Shown here in pieces: positions 50,601 through 59,600 of a DNA stretch of 64,000 nt. A program made the position numbers and the translations under genes. The notes beneath the pieces are model-generated. The model was given only the letters and a program-made list of their open reading frames with translations, had not been told where the DNA came from and ran no database searches. Where the stretch lies: NCBI RefSeq assembly GCF_037392515.1, contig NC_090287.1, positions 10,027,501 through 10,091,500 on the forward strand. Direction: 5' to 3'. Every line of letters begins with the position of its first letter. The stretch's first letter is position 1. Source of the DNA: Haliotis asinina (taxonomy: Eukaryota; Mollusca; Gastropoda; Lepetellida; Haliotidae).

Positions 50601-53600
50601 ATATACTGCAACCCTGACGTAAGTATGTGTTTTTAGAAATCTTCACTAACATTGCTTGTTGCAAGCCAGTACATATGAAGATATGTTATGTGTCATATCA
50701 AGAGTATTTGTATGGATATATTAGGAAAGTCTTGGATTTGCTGCTCAGGTTTGATGCTTTTATGTTTGATGATTTGATAACTGTTTCATGGAAGGTTGTA
50801 TCTGGTGATGTGTCCTTATCTTGTTGTTGTATCTCTAAAACAAACTTGTGTTACCATGATAGTGGTTATGTTTCAGGTATGATGACTATTACCGTGACCC
50901 GTATCGGTCACGTTATCCTGACAGTCCGCATGACAGACTCACGTACCCACCTGACAGATACCCAGATGCACGGGACCGTTATACATATCCAGACCGTCCT
51001 GTGGTACCAGCAGAAACTATAGACTATGGCCATAAACAGGTTGGAGATTCTAAAGGTATGGTGGCTTCTTTGATAGCTATTCAGATTGCCTCACTCACTT
51101 CTTTCTTAAATAGTTGTTGATAATGTCTCACCCACTTCTTTCTTTGATAGCTATTCAGATTGCCTCACTCACTTCTTTCTTAAATAGTTATTGATATTGT
51201 CTCACTCACTTCTTTCTTTGATAGCTTTTCAGACTGACTCATCTACAGTTTTCTTTCATAGCTATTCAGATTGACTTGCCCACTTCTTTCTTTGATACGT
51301 ATTCAGATAGACTCACACATTTCTTTCTTAAATAGTTATTCATATTGTGTCACCCACTTCTTTCTTCGATAGTTATCTATACTGTGTCACCATCCTTCCT
51401 TTGATAGTTATTGTCTTCCGCTGCAACACAGAATGGGGGACTATGTATTCAGCACCATCTGTACATACATCTGTCCGATTCCCAGATTCTTGTTAACGCA
51501 ATATTTCATGAACTGATGTACCCAACGTCTTGGAACACATTCCAAACTCAATGCGATATCTCATGAACTGACCATATTTTCAAGGTCACCACGAATTTGG
51601 TGAGTCTACATTTCGGTGTTACTCAAACACCAGACAATTTTGGTGACCATGACCTTATTTTCAAGGTCACCACGACACTTGGAACACTTTTCAAACTTTT
51701 GGTAACCCAATTTCTGATGAACTGTTGTACCCAGCATCTTAAAATATGGTGACAGTCTACATTTGGGGGATTACCCAAACATCAGTTGATTTAGGTGACC
51801 TTGACCTTATTGTCAAGGTCACCACAACACTGGGAACACTTTTTAAACTCATGTTAACACGTATCTCTTGAGCTGTTGTACCCAACATCTTCAGTGTTGG
51901 TGACAGTGTACATTTGGTGGTTATGCAAACAGCAGTCGACTTGGGTGAGCTTCACCTTACTTTCAAGGTCACTATGACACTTTGAACTCTTTCAAACTCA
52001 TGTTAACGAGATGTCTGATGAACTGCAGTACCCAGTGTCTTCAAGTTTGGTGACAGTCTACATTTGGAGGTTACTTAAACACCAGTTGATTTGGGTAAAG
52101 TTGAGCTTGTCAAGCTTGTTCTTTGATGGTATCATTTTACTTTGGGAAATACTACCCTGATCGTGCACAGTACTGGTGACAGTGGCCCAAAGGCCGAATT
52201 CCTGCAGGCATAGCTCAAGGGAAGAGGGCTTACTTTTCAATAATCCCCTTGGGTCATGTTATATCCAACTTATAAACCAACTGAAGATATACTTCAGATA
52301 TAATTTCTGTACTATAAATCATGAAATTAATGCATCATGAATGTAAAGGAAGTGCAGAGGTCTTGTCTAAAATGCGTCAGGAAATTAATGTAAGTTCGGG
52401 AAGCTGTGTTGATGAGAAAATGCAACACTCTGGTTCTTTGATGTTCATTTTCTTTTTTTCTTTACCAAATACTAGTGACCTGACCTGAGCTTGTTAAGCC
52501 TTGAACGGAATGGAGCTAACGTGTTTGATCAAGTGTTTGCTTGCTACCTGTTGCCTTATGACAAGAATTATTAATGTAATCCAACTTGAAAAACTTCAGT
52601 TGAAAGGATTTGCTCAAATTAAATTGAGGTGACACATGTTAATATATAAAAACATATAACCTCGGTAATTGTGCAATGTCACAACAGTCAAACCAGACCC
52701 TGCAACAGCTGAGACACCTGAGAAAGCCTCGCGAATGGAGTTGACCAACAAAGAAATCATTAAGATGTCTGATTATACTCCCGATGTAATTACGTCTCAT
52801 AGAGGTGTGAAAAGGGAAAGAACCAACAGCCACTATTTACCAGAGACGAGTCAAGACCGCAAAGTATGCAGTAGACCATGGCAATACGTGCAGCAAAGCA
52901 TTTTAGTAAGGTGTTAGGCGTTAGTTTAAGTGAAAGTGTTGTATGTGTCATGAAGAAAGCATACATTGCTGGAAACAGTAAAGTTAAACCTGATGAAGCC
53001 TTTACTCTTTCGTTTCTAAATCGCTGAAACTTTGTGAAAAGGAAGGCCACTAAATCAGCCAGCGAACTCCCAGCTGATTTTGACGAAAAGAAGGAAGAGT
53101 TCATCAAAGCGGTAGGGAAGACAGTCAAGTCAAAGTAGATTCCAGCTGACCTTGTCATAAACTTTGACCAGACCGGTGTCAAAATTGTGCCTGTGTCAGG
53201 CTTGATGTTAACATGACAGGATGCAAAACAAGCGTACATAATCGGCGTGGAATACAAATCTCCATGGTCCTCGGCAGTTTCGCTTCAGGAATCTTACTCC
53301 CCCCGCAAGTTATCTACCAGTGTACAACAAACAAGTGTCAAGCCAATCACATCTGTCCAGAGGAGTGGCACATGAATCATTCAGCCAATCATTGGAGCAC
53401 TGAGGAAAACATGCTTATCTACATAGATAATGTGTTAATTCCATACACAAAGAGAGTTAAAAAACAACTTGGACTTGGAGTTAGACAAGAATCATTATTG
53501 ATTTTTGATGTCTCTGTGGCCCAGGTGTGAAATCGCTTGAAGAAAAAACATTTTGAAGTGCGATTTGTGCCCACTGGATGTACAGGAGAGTTACAACCCA

Positions 53601-56600
53601 TGGATTTGCCAGTGAATGGTGAATTCAAGTTGGATATGAAGGACCATTTTATTAATTGGTATGCCAACAAAGTGTCTGAAAATTTGACGGACTCCATAAG
53701 GAACACATGTGGATTTATGTAGAAGTGTGATGAAACCTCTTCATGCCAGATTGAGGGAAGCTGCGATTTCAAAGGTAAGCAAAGATTGCGAAACAGTCTT
53801 GTCCGATCTGGCTGAAGAGCTTGAATGACTTTGAAGAATGACCAATGATTGTAAGCAGTGATAACGGACTTAAAATACCTGTAATGAGAAAGTGACCTGC
53901 ATTGCCAGGTGAAGTGTGTAGTGTCAACACTTCTGCTTTGACAAAATTTACTGATGAATAATTTCAGTGAGTATTAAGTAGTGTCAATGAAATGAATGCT
54001 TGATTGTCAGTTAGTGTTACATGAGGTGTCTAAATTGTTGTTTTATTCTGTACTGTTTTGATGAATGCTAACCTGAAGACAATAAAGACAACAAGAGATT
54101 TCCCTGCTTTCTGTCTTATATTAACTTCTCAAAGTACTCTTAGTCTTGGACACTGAAATGTGTCATTTTAATAATGCAGGAAGTGTACAGACACACTTTT
54201 CGCATTAAGATACTGCTTGCATTAATTTCATGATTTACAGTTTTTGGTATTCACTGATGAAAATGAACAGGAATGAGACAGGCAGCCGACGTCTAGTCTT
54301 GCATGCGCCCCATGGCCGCACTACCCATCTTACGAAGAACACACAGTTCATACTGAGAAACAATCTCATTCTTCACAGTGTATAGCCTAGTGGATAAAAC
54401 CACCAAACTAGTCCACAAAGGAATGAGGGTTCGAAACTGGGTGTTGGCATTATACATTTTAGGGACATATTCAGAGATATTCAGAAGACAAATTGATTCA
54501 GTTTTCAAAACAAGTAATGATTCCAAGTTTGGGAGCAGAGGGACGTTATTAAGACAATGCCCGGGTCAGACTGACATTATTTAGATACTTGCCCAAGGAA
54601 GCAAGATTGTGTCATATCTTAGGGATATTAGGAACAATAGAGTGACATCACTGTCACTGTTCACCATGCTCACTACTTAAATGAAACCCTGAAGTCCCTG
54701 ATCAGTGTACATCCATACTCCGACCCGTGAAGGTCCCAGGGTAGAATAGGCCCTCAGCAACCCATGTTTTCCATAAAAGGCGACTATGCTTGTTGTAAGA
54801 GGCGGCTAACGGGATCAGGTGGTCAGACTCACTGACTTGGTTGACTCATGTCATCAGTTCCCTATTGCGCAGATCGATGCTCATGTTGTTGATCACTGGA
54901 TTGTCTGGTCCAGACTCAATTATTTACACTTACAGACTGCCGCCATATAGCTGGAATATTGCTGAGTGCGGTGTAAAACTAAACTCACTCACATCCATAC
55001 TCCATCTAGTGTTATTTTGTCCAAACCATGTGTTGAGTTCTTGAGCAAAGTGTATAATTTTTCCCTAGAGTCATCAGCAACCAGTATATTTATTTATTGT
55101 TTCATCCTTCTATCTTAACCACCTACAAAGATCCAAGGTAGAATAGGTCTTCAGCAACCCATGCTAAAGCTTGTCGTAAGACATGACTAACAGGATCTTT
55201 TCCGCTTCTTCTGAAATATATTTGTCTCCTTATATCATATGTATTTATGTTTAACATCCCCTTCCTTTCCTGCAGAAGACTCCCCAGTCCCAGCTCAACC
55301 CTACCAAGCTCCCGCTGTTATAGACTATGGACATGGACGTGGGCCGTCAGAGGAGTTGTCCGACTCACGCTTGTCAGACAAAAGCAAGGAGTCAAGGGGT
55401 GAGACCTGATACTTGTAGTACTTCATGGAGGACAAGCTTCGGTGATACACAACATCAAGTCGGCATGGCATGAAAATGGATATTTTTCATTGTCCTTACT
55501 CATATTTTAAAAAATGCTTAGCCCTCTTGCTTTCCAAAACATAGTGGACACCTCTTTGTCTTTGTTTGCAGCAGCAGCCGAGTGACAGTGCAGTGATTCA
55601 TTACTATTTCTATTTAAGCCCAGATGGATGGTTGGGTGGAAAATGTTGTGATGTCTAATCCAAGCTAATCCTCGTTTATAGCAAGTCATCTATCAAACTA
55701 GTGCTTGGATTAGCTTTTCTTTAGGCATCCTAGCAAGCAATTAGCTTTTCAAAATTTATAGTTAATTATCTACATGCCCTGGATTGTTCCCAACCATTGT
55801 GTAGTATAATGTGCTTCACACCTCATTGCTGCATGAACCAAAATTCAGTCACCTGCATCATAGAAATCTTCAATGTAGGCTTAAGTGAAAATTAATCTAT
55901 TCGTGGGTAAAGCTATTTGATTTTTAGACACTAGAACAGTTTCTTTTAAAATATTGATTAAACCGTATCTATAGAAACCGTATCTATAGAAACCGTATCT
56001 ATAGAAATGTTACAAATTGTTTCATTGGGTGTTTCATGCATCTTTCAGAATTTGATGCATTTGGTCGAGGAGATCGGGGCAGTTCTGAGAGAGATCGATA
56101 TGAACGAGATCGAGACAGAGATAGGGATCGGGACAGAGATCGGGATAGAGACCGAGAACGAGAAAGAGAAAGAGATCGGGACAGAGATCGGGACCGAGTC
56201 CGTTTCCGTCCAGATGAAAAAGAGCAGTAAGTGCCTGTGCTTGTGTCTGTCTAAATACAGAAACTACTTTGTCTTATTGCTTGCTTCTTTAGTTGCATGT
56301 TGAACTTTCACTTACATAATAATTTTTTTATCTGAATAGAATGTTTCATACATCCGTCTTCTTAAGACAAAATCAATATGATACTTACCTGCATGACATA
56401 CCCGTATAACAGATTGCTTCTGGTGAAGTGTTAATGAAACAAACCTGCTTGAATGAAAGAGGCAGTGATGCACGAGCCTACATCTGCTCTCCCTTTCACA
56501 AACCAAATGGGTTTTCATCACTGCCGTGCACGCCCTACTTCTTGTAAACATGCTTTCTGCTCCAGTCCAACTTATCCTTGTTTGCCAATAGTTAGAGGAT

Positions 56601-59600
56601 TCAGGATTGAAAGTGATCTTAGACAACTGCTAGTCTTCTTGTAATGTGGATTATAAAGTGAGGTAAAGGCATACTTCTTATAGTGATGAGTGTTCTGGAA
56701 CTTTACTGGGTATTCAGAGTTAGACTGTGAAAAATCCATGCAGTTGCAGTAGATTGTAGTATCTGTCCAAACTCGCAGTATTATTTTAGTCTAAGTATAG
56801 CGCATCAATGCACCTGACCAAATGTCAACAGAAACAGTGTAAGACACATTAAGATATCAAATGTTAAACAGGTTACATTGTCATGAAGCGTATCATCAGG
56901 ATGAATTCTTCAGGCTTAATCTATGAATAATGCCACCCCCATAACCATATACTCTCTTTAACCAAAATGCCTGTCAGTGTTAACCAAGTGCATGCAAACC
57001 TTTGTATTTGAAACCCTTGCCATAACACCCACAAGATGACCATTGTCAACCTGAACTGTCTCTCTGACCTGAGCTAATCAACCAAACCCTGGTGATGGCA
57101 ACAACAATCTTGATATGAGGACACATTGACTGTGAGCTGTGCTCACTTTTAGCCTCCATTTCAGAGAGTTGTATGGACGCTCCCCTCAGGAAACTAAGCC
57201 TGTGTATCAACCTAAGATAGAAACAGCCAAGGTGGAGGACTTGCTGTGCTCCCCGGGACGAAAGTCACGCCCACCCCAGATTGTCATCATTCTCCGAGGA
57301 TTGCCTGGAAGTGGGAAGACCTACGTCAGCAAACTCATCCGTGTAAGTTGCAGTGTGTACAATGAGTCACTTATAACTCTTACTGAAATGGGTTTAAAGT
57401 TTTAGTAATTTGCAGGTTTAGTTTGTAAATATGAATTGTCAGTTGATAGGAGAAGAAACCAAGTTAAAATGGTTTGTTCTTTAAAACGTTTTGATGTTGG
57501 TGTGTTTGTGCCAGTGTGTATGCTAACATTGGCATAGTGCCAATATACAGCTCAGCTGCTCCAAGGCATTTTGATTTTGTTTTTATGTGGAATTTGTTAA
57601 TCTGTTCATACTCATCTTGAACTTTCTGTTGTAAACACTTTGGTACCTTGAGTAGACTTCAGGGGAAATCAGCACATTCATGCAGTTTTAGGGGATAGGG
57701 CACAATCCAAAAAGAAAGGTTTGAAAAATAGTTTCATGCTTAGAATTAAGTGATTGATGACAACCATTCTGATTTCACATTTAGTTTTTACTTGATGTAA
57801 AGTGAAAAACTAGCAGTAAATATGAGAGACAAGTACTGTAAGTGATGTGTGATGTGATCATGGTGACAGGTGAACAAGGTGAAATGTGATCATTGTGGCA
57901 TATGATGTGTGATCATGGTGATATGTGATATGTGATCATGGTGGTCTGTGTGTAGGACAAGGAGCTGACTAACGGAGGCAATGCCCGCCAGATGTTGTGT
58001 CTGGACGACTGCTTCATGGTGATATGTGATCATGGTGGTATATGATGTTTGATCGTGGTGGTATATGATGTGTGATCATGGTGGTATGTGATGTGTGATC
58101 ATGTGATTATGGTCGTATATGATGTGTGATCATGGTGGTATATGGTGTGTGATCATGATGGTATATGATGGTGTATGATGTGTGATCATGGTGATCTGTG
58201 TGTAGGACAAGGAGCTGGCTAATGGAGGCAGTGCCCCCCGGATGTTGTGTCTGGATGACTACTTCATGGTGGAGGCGGAGAAGAAGGAGAAGGACCCTGA
58301 GACGGGGAAGATGGTCACAAGAAGGGTAATTCAAATTATACTGAACTGTATTGAAGAGACAGGCTCTGATATTTGCTCTAGTAGTTGATGACAGTTGATG
58401 TGCAGAGTTGCTTCCCTTCCTAAATCCAGGATCTGTTAGCTGTGGATTTGACCCCCAAATTTGGTTTTGTTCAAACATTTGTGCTTTTTGTCATATCTCG
58501 TCTACATTAAACTATTATGCTGTTATCTACATTTTGTTAAGTTGTACTGTTCAAGGTGGCATTAACTCACTCTCAGTTTGTACGTAAACGTTTCATTGAG
58601 TGATAGCCACTTAGTTCTTCTTCTGTGATTCCCCTTATGGGTACCACATGTGAAACCCATACTCAGTGTCTCCTGCCTATAATTGCTTGAATTTGCTAAA
58701 TGCAGTTATATGTTTTGAGAGACTTAAAGAGTGACACCTCTGTGAGAATTTTCCAAATAAATTTGGCTAAAAACTTAACCTGTTGTATTCATGTAAATAT
58801 ACACCTCCAAGTATGCATGCACAGTGAGTTGTGTCCCTTGAGCTCAGTATTTGTGTCATGATGTGCAGTATTTTTGTGAGTTCCTGACAGACTATGCCAC
58901 AGTTCTGTATCATGATGTCGGTGTTGTAGGTGCTGGAGTATGAGTACGAGGCGGAGATGGAGAGTGCGTACCGAGACAACCTGCTCAAGTCATTCAAAAA
59001 GACAATAGACAATGGCTTCTTCCCCTTCATCATTGTTGATGCTGTCAATGAGAAAGTCAAACATTTTGAAGATTTCTGGAGTTACGCCAAATCTAAGGGA
59101 TTCCAGGTATTCTACACAACAAAGTCTATTTTGTGGGATGTATGGGACTGGTAAATTGTGGCTAAGAGCACTGAATGTTAGGGATGTTGCCCACTTTGTC
59201 CGGTTGAAATAGGACACTCTTTACATCATTATCTGAAGACAAATAATCATGTATTACACCATGTTTGGTAGGAATATGTTTTTTATCCTCCCTCGATACA
59301 GAACACTGATTCTCATTATATATTCATAAATATGTCACATCTGAAGATTTGAGTTGTGTATCTTTAAAGTGTAATGAGTGAGTGAGTGAGTGAGTGAGTG
59401 AGTGAGTTTAGTTTTACGCCGCACTTAGCAATATTCCAGGTATAAGGCGGCGGTTTGTAAATAATCGAGTCTGGACCAGACAATCCAATGATCAACAACA
59501 TGAGCATCGATGTGCACTGATGGGGGTCATCAGATCTGGGAACTGATGACGTGTCAACCAAGTCAGTGAGCCAGTTAGTCACCTCTTACGACAAGCATGG

